Assembly (NCBI GenBank): GCA_022496185.1
Contig: WTXG01000051.1
Coordinates: 1 to 64,000, forward strand
Length of the DNA: 64,000 bases
Origin: Multifurca ochricompacta
Taxonomy: Eukaryota > Basidiomycota > Agaricomycetes > Russulales > Russulaceae
Direction of reading: 5' to 3'
How positions within the stretch are numbered: the first letter of the stretch is position 1; each line of letters starts with the position of its first letter. Positions 43,266-55,547 of the stretch are shown one piece after another. The notes beneath the pieces are model-generated. The model ran no database searches. It worked only from the letters and a program-made list of their open reading frames with translations, and was not told the DNA's origin. A program made the translations under genes and the position numbers.

Positions 43266-43601
43266 GAGAGGTCAAGTTTGTAGGGTCCACAGGGAAGACA
43301 TACCTCTGTGGACCATAGGGCAGTGGGTAGTAGCCATCATACTTGTGTGCCCAAGAGTGTGATGTTGATGTGAGGCAGAGAGGTTGAGTTTGTAGGGTCC
43401 ACAGGGAAGATGCACCTCTGTGGACCATAGGGTGGCAGGTAGTAGCTGTCATACTCATGTGCCCAAGAGTGCAATTTTGATGCAAGGCAGAGAGGTCAAG
43501 TTCATAGGGTCCACAGGGAAGATGTACCTCTGTGGACCATAGGGCAGCAGGTAGTAGCTGTCATACTTGTGTGCCTGAGAGTGCAATTTTGATGCTGTCA
43601 A
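43266..43601. repeat. three-copy 112-bp tandem repeat with stem-loop
   Basis: Copies start at 43266, 43378 and 43490 (GAGAGGT...). Each contains GGTCCACAGGGAAGA...CTCTGTGGACC, with a 9-bp perfect stem (GGTCCACAG/CTGTGGACC). Unit differences are mainly C/T and G/A. Confidence 0.88.
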
Positions 43602-43792
43602 TTAGAATGTTAGCCTCAAAAGCTAAACAATCATGTAACTCATGATGCCATTTCAACAAGGCATGCTCCAGCTTGTAGGAACAAGAGGTAGTGCCTTGAT
43701 TATGGATTCAGGACTCTTGACTAGAGCTTCTGAAAACCAGATGGATGAAGCTGTATCAATGTGAATCTGAAGAGTTGAACCCTGAGGGGCAA

Positions 43793-43925
43793 GGTGGAGA
43801 TGCAGAGGGATGAACTGGAAGGTATGACCGACTACCAATAAGAGAGGTTGACAGGTGAGGTGGAGACGCAGAGGGACAAACTGGAAGTTATGACCGACTA
43901 CCAATAAGAGAGGTCAAAAGTCAAT
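43793..43925. repeat. two-copy 66-bp tandem repeat
   Basis: GGTGGAGA(T/C)GCAGAGGGA...GACCGACTACCAATAAGAGAGGT, starting at 43793 and 43859. The GACTACCA(C/A)TAAGAGAGGTC end also occurs at 43252, next to the 112-bp array. Confidence 0.8.
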
Positions 43926-44469
43926 GGGCAAAAGCAGAAAAAGCACACCTGTTATGTGAATACCATTAATGTATTCTGGTATGACTCTGCTATGTTCAAG
44001 TTAAGCTGGGGCCCTCCTCCATGAAGGATGACATGTTAGAGGCCAACACAATAAGGCTTGACCTAGGACAGCGCCATTGACTTTTATTACAACAAACTTG
44101 GCTGGTTGTGAAGGGTTTGCAGATAAAGAGAATATACAAAGGTAGCATTCTACCTTGTTTTAGTTCCAATAGAGCATAAAAGTTGTGTTATAGTTTCCTG
44201 TGATGTGTTGGAGAAACAAAGGAAAGGAGAAGTGATGGTGAATGTACCCTGTGTCATGTTCAATGGGTGTAAGGTCAACCCGCTGTCAAAACATTCACAT
44301 TTACATTACTCTAACAATTGGTTAGGGTTTCTGATGGGTTGGGGATTTGCATACCAGTACATGACTATCCTACTAGTCTATGTGAATCATATCTAACTGG
44401 GTATCTAAAGTTCTACTATGGTATCATGAAATTCTATTGCTTCATCAAGTTCATTCCCATCAAATGCAT

Positions 44470-47400
44470 TCTGCCAATTGTTGGCCCACAGCAACTCATG
44501 AAATTCATCAACATCCACCTCTTCAACAAGCCAGAATTCCAAGCAGCCAAATCTGCAATGTTGTTATGCCATGCAAACTTCATTACCTGGAGTTCTTCAA
44601 ATTTCTTTGGACCTAGGGATGAACATCAATCATCTGCAACTCCCTTAGCAGCTGAAAAGAGTCACTCACATGGGACAGAAGATGCAGGTATTGGGAGAAT
44701 GTCAAGTGCAATGCATCCAAGGGTCAGATAAAGCTTGTGATTGTTCTATTGTTCATAGTATAAGACATTAAGTACTATCAAGTCAAATAGAATTAATTTA
44801 CGCACCTGCCACCATAAAATTATGTCCATCTCTGGTGTCACATCAGCTGGCATGTCCCTCAAATACCACCATAGTTCATCCTCCCATCCCTCAGCTCTGT
44901 CCACAGCAAGGAGGGCAAGGCAATATCAATGGAAATCAGACAGAACTGATGCAGTGGCCATTGCAGATTCAGTATTGCCAGTAGTGGTGGTTGCCGTTGG
45001 AGTGGGTGGTGCTTGTGGGTGGTTCTTCCAGTATTTTTCCATCTATAACATGTCAGTCAATAGGATTGGAGAGTGACAATAACGCATTACCTCTGCTTTG
45101 ACAACCTTTCTTGCCTCATCCTGCCAGTTTTTTGCCTATTGATTACCTTCTTCTTGTTCCTTAGCCTGTTCTTCTGCACTGCCCCATGCAAGCTTGATAT
45201 ATGCGAGTTTGTAATATGGGTGAAGGACTGGTCTCATTATGTTAAACCCTTATCAGAAAGATATTGCAACAAAACTTACCAAGTGCTAAAATGTAACAGG
45301 GCTTCTGATCAAAGTGAGAATAGTACTTGTTTAGCTTATTGAGCCTGTCCTGTATGGCATCTTGATAGAGAATATACTTCTTGTCATCATGCTTGGCCTC
45401 CCATGCTGTCTGAAGTTCCTGAATTGCTGGTAACACATGCCACAGTGTAGGCTGTTTCTCAGCTGAAAAATAATGTAGTACCTGATCCAAGTCCTGTCTA
45501 TCATAAGCACAAAATTGGTAACATAATAGTAGTAGGCCACATACCACAAGAATGTTTCTGGCATCCACAATCCTTGCCCAATCTTGGTTGGAAAGCTTGA
45601 AAGCAGCCCATGAGATCTTCTTTATGACTTGTCCATTGTGATGCAGAGTTGTTATTGGACCATATAACTGATCTGTGGATGTGATGAACAAATTGATGGC
45701 CTGGGTAGATGTCAGCTGTCAATAGATATGGAAACCCTTTTGTCTGACTCACATGTCATAACTTATAAGCACAATCAAGCATTTTATGAGCTGATCCCCA
45801 TCAAGTATTGCTGTGTAATGGGATTCAGAGTGGGATCATGATCTTGCACTGTATTTGAAGCTTATAAAAATATTCAATTCACTGTCCTGAACACTGGATC
45901 TGTATAACATTGTCAGATGATAAGCCTTCTGAGCTGGTGTGAATGCTTACCTTAATGGCAAGGGTGCAGATGGCAGCAACAATGTCAAGGGATCCTCCCA
46001 ACACACGGTTACCTGGTAATTCAGGATCATGCTCCCAAATGGCATTTGTGGTCTCAATTGCAGCAATCTTCATGATATGGGCCATCACTGCAACATTTGC
46101 CAGGTTCACAACATGTTCAAGACACCTGGAATGGTAAGTTCATAATACCTATGCAACAAAGACATCTACTCATGGGAGCTGGTTTTCACTTGCATTCCAT
46201 CTAAGTTGTCAGCGATTGTGCTGTTGCTTGATGGTCTCACAGCTTGTGCCATTGTTTGAAGCATTGTCGAGAGTGATGGTCTGAAGCTGTGCAATCCAGT
46301 GGTCTGGGTTACTGACAATTGTATCAAATAGACTGTGACATTTTCTTGCTGGTGGACTTCGTGTTTTTGCCTCCTTTTTGCTTTGCTATCCTCTTAATCA
46401 TTTTGCTTTACTTTATCAGATCAGCCCATCTGATAACTGGTAGTCTAGACTTAGGATTCAACTTCTGAGACAGTGCATTGATGATCTCATACTTGATGTC
46501 ATAGACCTTGTGACCTTAGTATGATCTCATAGGTGATGTCATGACCATTGTGACTTGTTATGATATCATTTGTACAAGACTCTAGACTATGACTTCATAG
46601 TAGCTACACTGTATTTAAAGACTGCAATAAATCTAAGGACAGACTAAGTCTGTTCTCCTTGTACCAATCAAAGGTCCTTAGGAAGTCCCTTCAGCCCTCT
46701 TCCAAGATGTGACTTGAGAGGGTTTGGCTCACCAGTAGCTCCAGCAAAGGCTCTTGCCTTGCTATCTGAAAACCCTGACTTCACATGTGATGTTCAGACT
46801 CATTGCCTTGATCCACACTGGCCACACACTGTGACATCTTGACTCAACTTGACACTTGCATATCTTGACTGCCTTGATTGAACTTGACCCAAACCTGAAC
46901 CGACACACATGGAAGGACCTGTGTGTGACATAGACAAAAGAAGACTTACCTTTGAACTTTCCTTATTCATAATCCCAATGTGGTCACAAAGCCCCACAAA
47001 ATACTTTCCCAGGTTCACACCACTGTGCTCACCTGATATTGGCTGAAATCCTACCACTTCTGATCGCAGCTTCCATACACCCTCTTTGACATCAAGAGCT
47101 GTCATACCAAGAAATGCTCCTTTTGTATTGTCCACTGTCCATCCATCACTTGTTGTTGCAATTTTCCCTGGTGCAGCCTGTATGTGGCAATTTGGTAAGT
47201 TGCAATTTGGATGCTGGTGTCACATTCAACTCACTGTGATCTGTATCTTCAGCTGCTTCAACTGCTTGATGAACTGATTGTGAATATACACTGATACATC
47301 ATGTGTTGTTGGTAAGTCCTGTTTGTTTGTTTTTGGTCTCATGATTATGAGACAATTCCTAAACAATGCTTTGTTTGTGACTGCTAGCAACTGTTGACCA

Positions 47401-48022
47401 TGGGCTTGGTTTCTTCAACTGCCACCTAGTTAAATTATGGTCACATACCTGGTCATCACAAGCAACAAACTTGGCCACTGCATCAAGTATACCATTGTGA
47501 CTGAACTCCTTTACATCCTCTTGCTTGACAATAATTCCATCCAGCTTCTTCTGTACTTGTATCTTTGGATCCTTCCCTGCCTTAATGCCCCTCAAGATAG
47601 GCAGTGGAATTGCCCTGTGGTTAGGAGGTATGTTCACATCTTCACACCACTTCTTATACAGATCATAGTGCTGATGGATGTGCTGGCAGCAGGATGAATT
47701 GCTTCCAGTAAAGAAGGTTTTCCTCAAACCCTTTGATTTCACTATTCTATCATCTGCTCTACACTATGGTAAGCATCTGCATCACTCAAAGATATTACAA
47801 GAGTACTACTCACTTGCATACCAGACACCATCTTCCCCTCACTGTCTCTGTAATGCTGCCCCTTGTAAAATGGACAGTTATGAGGTCTGAAAATATTGTT
47901 AGTAAGTCTTTTGTGGCACTTTTCTTCATGTTTAGCTCAGGTGGTGCCTCAATGCAGTGGTGGTCATCAAGGTTGCTTTCATGGTTGCTCTTGGCCTGTC
48001 TCCCTTGTGAGTCTATGGTATC
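44470..48022 (-). pseudogene. hAT3 transposase, main part
   Basis: On the minus strand: acidic linker and BED zinc finger (RGRWCLVC at ~47830; SNSSCCQHIHQHYDLY at ~47690-47640), RNase H-fold start (DNTKGAFLGMTALDVKEGVW, 47135-47075; YFVGLCDHIGI near 46990), then, past the solo LTR, ANVAVMAHIMKIAAIETTNA (~46100), SWAAFKLSNQDWARIVDARN (~45620-45560), LHYFSAEKQPTLWHVLPAIQ (~45480) and the dimerisation domain ASSVPCERLFSAAKGVADD (~44680) to about 44480. GT-AG introns are visible, for example near 45550-45500 and 47830-47760. A TGA directly after GVADD sits where CGACGT would be expected. N-terminus is at 56146-56392. Confidence 0.8.
46334..46930 (+). repeat. solo LTR (gypsy B/C superfamily) with TSD TAGAC
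   Basis: 597 bp, TGTGACATTTTC...TGTGTGTGACA, flanked by TAGAC at 46329-46333 and 46931-46935. TATTTAAAG near 46613 and an AGACTAAGTCTGTTCTC stretch are shared with the gypsy C LTRs and with 53278-53865. Confidence 0.95.
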
Positions 48023-48620
48023 TGTTATGATCTCTGCGTCTGCCCGGCCACCCTGTTTTCTTTGATCTTCACAACATGGACCCTTCTGTTCCATCTAGCT
48101 TATCCTTTTTCATTGAATCCCCTTTGTATGTCTATCCCTGAGGCCAATCCCTGTGACCACCATTGATACTTGTTTGTCCCCTGTTTATCTATGCTTATGA
48201 CTTCTGTTATCTCCTATCTTCTTATCTCCTTATCGCTATGACCAGACACTTACTTAATTCCCTATCAGAAGCTAGGCTTTATGCCATCTGCTTTTGGATA
48301 TTCAGGCCCACTTGACTCTGTGTTCTTATCTTTAGATGCCCACTTGATTACATATATAAGTCTGCTGTAGCTACATTGTAGACCTCAGACTTGACTTATT
48401 GAATACATTGGTGCTTGTCTTCTGGACATCTCCCTTGAAAGCCTTGACTCATTCATCTCAGTACTTCTGGTACTTCTCCATTCAACATCATCTTAGAGTA
48501 TGGCCTCTTTGACCTTGACTCTTCCCCCAAACACTCCAAGAGACCTTATTGGTTTCTTATCTGATCATGAATGAATGCTGTCACACAAGTCATGTGGAAC
48601 ATCCTGCACCAGATGTAACA
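48023..48620 (+). repeat. A2 5' LTR
   Basis: TGTTATGATCTC...CAGATGTAACA, TATATAAG at 48353-48360. The gag ATG lies only 22 bp beyond the LTR, so the leader is very short; TCAAGTCAAGTCTCC follows the LTR at the primer-binding position. Confidence 0.95.
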
Positions 48621-48642
48621 TCAAGTCAAGTCTCCTCCCATC

Positions 48643-50151
48643 ATGGCTTCATCCAGCCACAGTCAAACCTTGTTTAGAGAAGAACTCATTGACTGCAGAG
48701 ATGAGAATAATCTTTCACAACAGACACTTGGCTCTGCTGTCTGGAAAGACTTTGAAACTGAGTTTGGATATTATGTCTATCACAATGGAGGATACCAACC
48801 GGTAGAATACAATGAAGAGAAGAGAGTTTGGTACCACATCCAATACTCAGAAAGCCAACACTCTTGGGTAACAACTGGCCCAGCACCCTTAGAATTTGGC
48901 CTTGGTCCCTGGAGAGAAAACCCTCCAGCAATCATCACAGACTCAGAGCCAGAAGAATACATTGAAGAAAACAGTGAAGACACACCAGTATTAGCATCAG
49001 CTACAGCCCCAGTTGCACCAGCAGTTGTCACAATCAGAGCCCCTGCTTTGACAACTCCTCAGATATCCATACAGTCCACAGACACCATCACCCCATTCTA
49101 CCAAAACATGTCAACTATCACCGCCCAACTCCCAGATCTGGCTCCCCCAGCCCCACTCCCTACACCACCAAACATTCCCCCTCCTTTGGGATGCTTATCA
49201 GGAGTGTTGCCCCAAACATTTACTGGAGATAGGTCACAAAGTAAAAAGTTTATGTTGGAGTTCACGACCTTCAAGAACTTCAACCATGATGTCCCCCAGA
49301 TTATTAACCTGTTCCAACATGCCAACCTCTTCCTTTCACTCATTTGAGGTGACATGGTGGACAACTGGACAATGGAGCAGCTTGAGTGGCTGAATGAACA
49401 GATTGAGAGTGGGCAATGCACCACTAGTGAGGGTCTTTGGGAAACCATTGCCCAGCGATTCAAGGATGTGTTCACAGATGGGCAGGTGAAACAGAAGGCC
49501 ACCTGGGAGTTGAAATCCCTGAAAATGGAGAAAGGGGATCTGGATGCCTATGTGGCAAAGTTCAGAAGTCTGGCCAACAGAGCCAGGTATGACACAGATG
49601 AAGAGGCCACACTAGACCTCTTCTCCCAGGGGTTGCCCAACCCACTAGTCAAAAACATAATACAGTTCCACCACCCCCAAGATTGGGATGGATGGGTTGA
49701 TGCTGCCTGCTGTCAACAACAAGATTATCTCAATTTCCAGACATGTTTTGGAATTGACACCAAAAAGGGGAAAACCTGAGATCAGTGGAAGGCAGCATTT
49801 GGGGTCAAGCCAGTACACCATCCCCAGAAAGATCCAAATGCCATGGACACTTCTGGAGATAGGACTAGGGCCAGAGTGACACTCACAGAGGATGAGCAAC
49901 AAACGCTGATGAAAGAAGGGTGCTGCTTCTGCTGCAAGGTGCAAGGGCATATGTCCCAAGACTGTCCAAAGAAAGGGGCATGTGTTGCTGAAGCCACTGT
50001 TACTCCAGTACATCCCATCAGCAACACACCCACCATGGACAAGCACACCAAGGAGGAAAAGGCCCAGGACATATGGGCAAACATGATGAAAGAAAGTGAG
50101 GAAGTGCACACCATCCTAGTCAAGAAGGCATTTGCAAAAAAGGATTTTTGA
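48643..50151 (+). pseudogene. gag: A2 gag
   Basis: ATG at 48643 (MASSSHSQTLFREELIDCRD). Acidic and Pro/Thr-rich N-terminus, capsid region (49230-49760) and CCHC knuckle CFCCKVQGHMSQDC (~49926-49968), ending AFAKKDF TGA. Stops: TGA at 49346-49348 where A1 has CGA (LSLI-R-G), and TGA at 49777-49779. The reading frame is otherwise kept. It has the same role as A1 gag and retains the N-terminus that A1 lost. Confidence 0.92.
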
Positions 50152-53100
50152 CTGGCTCTACCCCATTGGCCTGGGCATGAGCACTCCATGTAACTTCTGT
50201 GTATACTAGTTGATTCAAATCTTTGAAAATACCAGTACATTTTGAAACTGCACAGAAGATGGCCGACTGAGACATCCTGGTGGATTCAGGAGCCACCAAT
50301 AATTTTATAAGCCTGCAATTGGCAAGAACAATGGGTCTGGGGATGCTGGTGCTTCCCCAAGAGAAAAATATCTGGAATATTGATGGGACAGTCAATCGCA
50401 CAGGCAAAATTACACACTACACAGATCTTAATGTCCAAGTGGGAGAAATGACCAAGGCTATTTGCTTCCTTGTCACCAACCTAGGAGATGAAGACCTCAT
50501 TCTGGGGTATCTGTGGTTGGCAGCATTCAAACCAAAAATTAACTGGACTGATGCCACCATGGACAAAGAATTTTATCCAGTCCTGATTACATCCCTCAGG
50601 TATGATTACAAAGCCAGGCATTCAAAGTTGAGAAGTGCAGACAAGAGAAATGAATGGACACCAGAAGATCCTGGCCATTGCTATGTCATGAAAGCATTGG
50701 AGTTGGCACAAAAAGCAGTGCAGGGACAGACAGAGAAGACCTTTGAAGAAGTAGTACCCAAAGTCTATCACCGACACTGGAAGGTGTTCTCAGAAGAAGA
50801 GTCACAGCACTTCCCACCTGCACACCTGTGGGATCATGCCATCAACTTTGTACCTGATACACCAGCAGCAATAGATTGCAAAATCTATCCTCTGTCCCAG
50901 CAGGAACAGGTCATGCTTACTGCATTTCTTGAAGAACAGTTGGCAAAAGGGTACATTTGTCCATCCAAATCACAATATGCCTCCCCTTCTTCTTCATTAA
51001 GAAGAAAGATGGCAAACTCTGACCTGTTCAGGATTATTGACAGATCAATACCTATACCATAAAGAATGCCTATCCCCTATCCCTCATCTCAGAGCTCATT
51101 GATACTATGAGGGACAAGTCACTCTTCTCTAAAATGGATGTTCAATGGGGATATAATAATGTCAGAATCAAGGAGGGGGACCAATGTAAAGTGGCCTTTA
51201 AAACCAACCAAGGCCTGTTTGAACCAAATGTCATGTTCTTTGGTCTCACCAACTTGCTGGCAACCTTTCAAGCAATGATGAATCACATCTTTCATGATCT
51301 CATCCTTACCGGCGAAGTAGTGGTGTACATGGATGACATATTAGTGGCAACCACCAACAACCTCCCGCATCATTGAGAATGGGTGCACCAAGTGTTGGAC
51401 ATTTTGCAAGAACACAACCTATACCTTAAACCAGCCAAATGTTCATTTGAACAGCAAAGTGTCAAGTACTTGGGAGTCATCCTAGAAGGAGGCCATGTAT
51501 GAATGGATCCTGTAAAAGTACAAGGGATTCAGGAGTGGCCTGTACCCACATGCATCAAAGATGTACAATCCTTCATAGGATTTTGTAACTTTTATCAATG
51601 CTTTGTGCAAGGATTTTCAGGAATTGCTCAACCACTCAATGGGCTATTGAAAAAGGAGGTACCTTGGCATTGGGGGGATGAGCAACAATGAGTGTTCGAG
51701 CAAATCGGAGACATTGTTGGCTCAGAACCTGTCCTCCTACAACCAGATTTAGGAAAACCATTCGAACTCAAGGTCAATGCATCCCACTTCACCAATGGAG
51801 CAGTACTAAATCAGAGGGATGCAGCAGGACTGCTCCATCTGGTTGCCTTCTATTCTGAAACCTTCTCCCCAGTGGAACACAACTATGACATTTGGGATAG
51901 AGAATTGCTCACCATTGTAAAGGCACTACATCACTGGCAACCTTACCTAGCTGGAACCCTTCACAAGACCATCATCTATACTGATCACTCCAACCTACTA
52001 TACTGGAAGGAACCCCATAAGATCAGCTGATGGGTTGCCCATGAAGTTTTGGAGCTGGAAGAGTACAATTTCACACTGAAACACATTGCAGGCAGCTGCA
52101 ATGCACGGGCAGATGCCCTGTCATGTAGACCAGATATGCAGGAAGGAGAAGATGACAATGAAAACATCACCATACTCCCCAAAGAAGTGTTTGCATGCAC
52201 AGCAGCAGTCAGTCTCCATGATATGGACTTATGGGCCCAAGTGTCACAGAATATGAACCAACAACTCTGTCAGTCCTGGGCAGAGGCACACAATCTCAAG
52301 AAGATTGAGGGTCTTTGGTGGAAGGATGGAGATCATCTCATTGTCACCAGTGGTGACAACATTAAGAGGGGGGTGATCCATTTTCACCATGACTTACCCT
52401 CCACCAGTCACCCTGGCATTACCAACACTTATGCCCTTGCCAAACAAGATTACTGGTGGCTGAATATGAAAAAGGATGTTGAGAACTATGTGAAAGGATG
52501 TGCAGATTGCCAAGCCAACAAAGTAAACACACACCTGCACCCACCAGCAATCTCCCCTATCATTCCCACCACTTCCTTACCATTCCAGACCATCACCATG
52601 GACTTCATCATCAAACTACCCAACTCCAGAGGCTTCAACTCCATCTTAACCATCACTGACCATGACTACTCCAAAGCCGTGCTGTTCATACCGTGCAAGG
52701 AGTCCATTACCATAGAAGGAGTGGCCAAGCTATACCTTGACCATGTCTACAGGCATTATGGTCTCCTGGAAAAGATCATCTCAGACCAAGACCCATGTTT
52801 CACATCAATGTTTGCCAGAGCATTATGCACAGTCTTGGACATAAAGCAGAACATTTCCATGGCTTATCACCCACAGACAGATGGACAATCAGAGCAGACA
52901 AATCAGTGGCTAGAGCAATACCTCCAATTCTGGTGTAACAGATGGCAGGATGACTGGGCTGACTGGCTAGCGATGGCAGAGTTTGCACACAACTCCTGGC
53001 CTAATGGTATGACAAAGACCCCCCCATTCTCCCTCATTATGGGCTGGGTGCCATGTACCACTTGGACCGATAAACCAACAAACATTCCTTCAGCTTCCCA

Positions 53101-54234
53101 ACATATCAGCCAATGGGAGGAAATCAGGAAATTGGCCAATGAGAACCTTCTAAAAGCACAGCAGACCTTATTGGCAAAACCATCACATTTCATACCTTAT
53201 CGCACCAATGACATGGTCTGGTTAGAAGGGAAGAATATTCACACATCTCATCCCACAGCAAAGTTAGCACCCCAACATGTGACACTTTCTTGCTAATATT
53301 TCGTGTTTTCTCTCTTTTTCTGTCTTCTACACCCCTTTCTTTCACTGTATACCTTATCAGATCCACTTATCTGATGGCCATGGTCTGGACAAGGGATTCA
53401 ACTCCCATGTCATCTGGTTGATGATCTCATAGTTGATGTCATAGACCTTGTGACCCTAGTATGATCTCATAGGTGATGTCATGACCATTGTGACTTGTTA
53501 TGATATCATTTGTACAAGACTCTAGACTATGACTTCATAGTAGCTACACTGTATTTAAAGACTGCAATAAATCTAAGGACAGACCAAGTCTGTTCTCCTT
53601 GTACCAATCAAAGGTCCTTAGGAAGTCCCTTCAGCCCTCTTCCAAGATGTGACTTGAGAGGGTTTGGCTCACCAGTAACTCCAGCAAAGGCTCTTGCCTT
53701 GCTATCTGAATACCCTGACTTCACATGTGACATCCAGACTTGTTGCATTGATCCATACCAGCCACATGCTGTGTAACATCTTGACTTGACATCTGCATAC
53801 CTTGATTACCTTGTGACTTTGACCCAGACCTGAACCGACGCATGCTGAAGGACCTGTGTGCAACATGACATCACAGACCCTTCAGAATCACACAGAAGCT
53901 GTCAGATGTCACATATGAACTCAAGCTCCCTTCCACATGGAGAATCCATCCAGTCTTCCATGCCAAGCTCCTGACACCCTACAAAGAAACATCCATACAT
54001 GGGGAAAACTTCCCAAGACCTCCTCCTGAACTAGTCGATGGGGAAGTGGAGTGGGAAGTGGAGCAAATTCTAGATTCAGTATGTAAAGGCCAAGGGTGCA
54101 AACTGCATTACCTAGTCAAGTGGAAAGGATTCCCAGACTCTGACAATTCATGGGAGCCAGTCAGGAATATCTCTGCCCTGGTCCTTATCTCAGAGTTTCA
54201 TGCCTGCCATCCAGAAGTGCCCAGAGACAATTAA
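50152..54234 (+). pseudogene. pol: A2 pol: protease, RT, RNase H, integrase, chromodomain
   Basis: In the -1 frame after gag. Protease VDSGATNNFI (~50278-50308); RT with [17 protein letters not shown] (51136) and [12 protein letters not shown] (~51322); RNase H YTDHSNLLYW (~51979); integrase zinc module (HHDLPSTSHPG ... CADCQANK, ~52387-52520) and DDE core (TMDFI, ISDQDPCFTS, YHPQTDGQSEQ); GPF/Y module interrupted by the solo LTR at 53278; chromodomain VEQILDS ... HYLVKWKGFP (54058-54145). Stops at about 50181, 50214, 50270, 51376, 51502, 51691 and 52030 are all TGA; a frame change follows RKMANSDLFR (~51020). All enzymatic motifs remain. Confidence 0.94.
53278..53865 (+). repeat. solo LTR in A2 integrase with decayed TSD
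   Basis: 588 bp, TGTGACACTTTC...TGTGTGCAACA, sister of 46334-46930. Flanks are CAACA (53273-53277) and TGACA (53866-53870), both derivable from CGACA by CpG decay on opposite strands. The LTR end TGCAACA versus TGTGACA in the sister fits the same rule. Removing it restores the integrase reading into PFRIT. Confidence 0.85.
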
Positions 54235-54310
54235 AAGGAAGACCCCCCCCCAACCAAAATTTCCCCAGAACACACTCTTCCAGCAAAGTCCTAACCACCA
54301 AAGCCTTACC

Positions 54311-55516
54311 ATGTCATCCACTTCATCCTCCATCACTGCCAGTGCCGCCATCGATGCTTTCTCTTCCACTGCTGCGACAACAGAAACATTTCTGTTCACC
54401 CACCCTTCTACTTGTCCCTCTTCCCCTATCGACTATGAAGCCACCGAAGCACAAGTTAAGAACCAGTCCCCCAACCCTGACCACAACTTTGACCACTCTG
54501 AGGAACCCCACCCAAACAACCTCCTCAAGATGGAACAGGATGACAAAGTGCCGGAATTCCCCTTCTTTTTCAACAATCCAAATTCATTGATGTACTTCCT
54601 GCTGGAGATCACCATGGCCAATGGGGATGCAAAGATTGCCAAGTACATTTTCTATACAAATGGAGGGATGGACATAGTGGGATGTATGAAGAAGGATGGT
54701 CCAGTTTATGGTGTGCCAGTATACCTAGAGGAGAGAACAACAGGTTGCTTGCATCACACAATGAGTGATGAACAGTTGCAGCATTTGTCTGCCAATGATC
54801 TGTGGGCCTTTGCCATCAATGAGGTCCTGAATGACATGTGTCTTCCACACCTGAAAGCCAAAGTCATGAGGCTGTGGAAGACCTTGGCATTGCATACCAC
54901 CCTCAATGCACAGTATCAGGAGTATGTGAAGCAGATGATGAGATTGAGTAGTGGGATGTTCCAGGTGGAACAGGAACTGGTTAACATCAGGAAACAGTTG
55001 GAATTGGGGGATGCATACCAGACAATTGCAGAAAGGTATGCTGACACCTACACTCAGCCCCTCCCTCCATGATCACTAGGGGCTGCACCTACACTGCTAC
55101 CTAATCAGTTTGAAATGCCATGGATGCATGAAAACCCCCAAGGTGAAATGTGCTGGTGATGCAGCAGCAAGTACCACATCAGCTGGGTATGCCCCCTCAA
55201 TTGCAAATGGTGTTGTCACTGCCATAGCAACCTCCACTGGAGCCGCCACTGTATTTTTCAACAACTTGGTGTGGCTCCAACAGTTATCAATCCATTGGGC
55301 TGGTGTGGCAAGTGCCTCTGTCATAACGCAGGGCATTGTGAGCTCAACTGCCCCATCTATGATTTGTGCCACCAGTGTGGACAGTGTGGCCCTTATGGGT
55401 TCCTCCACAGCCACAGATGTTCCCAGGATTCCAATGACGACCCCTTGGATGAGCATAATGTAGCTGATGATTATCTGGAACTGGTGCAAGATGATGACAG
55501 TACAAGTTGTTTCTAG
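54311..55516 (+). pseudogene. A2 accessory ORF: coiled coil plus Cys-rich tail
   Basis: Starts MSSTSSSITASAAIDAFSST at 54311, in the +1 frame relative to the chromodomain, 77 bp after the pol stop. Ser/Thr-rich head, EFPFFFNNPNSLMYFLLEIT (~54556), a globular part (GVPVYLEERTTGCLHH), then a helical coiled-coil-like segment (~54870-55040). In the same frame, past TGA codons at 55070 and 55156 (both could come from CGA), comes a Cys/His-rich region: CPLNCKWCCHCHSNLHW and CGKCLCHNAGHCELNC then CHQCGQCGPYGFLHSHRC, ending at 55516. The pattern suggests tandem zinc knuckles. I know no function. A degenerate counterpart sits at the same place in gypsy C. Confidence 0.7.
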
Positions 55517-55547
55517 CCAAGGCTGCTAGAACCAGAAGAGGGGGTGA

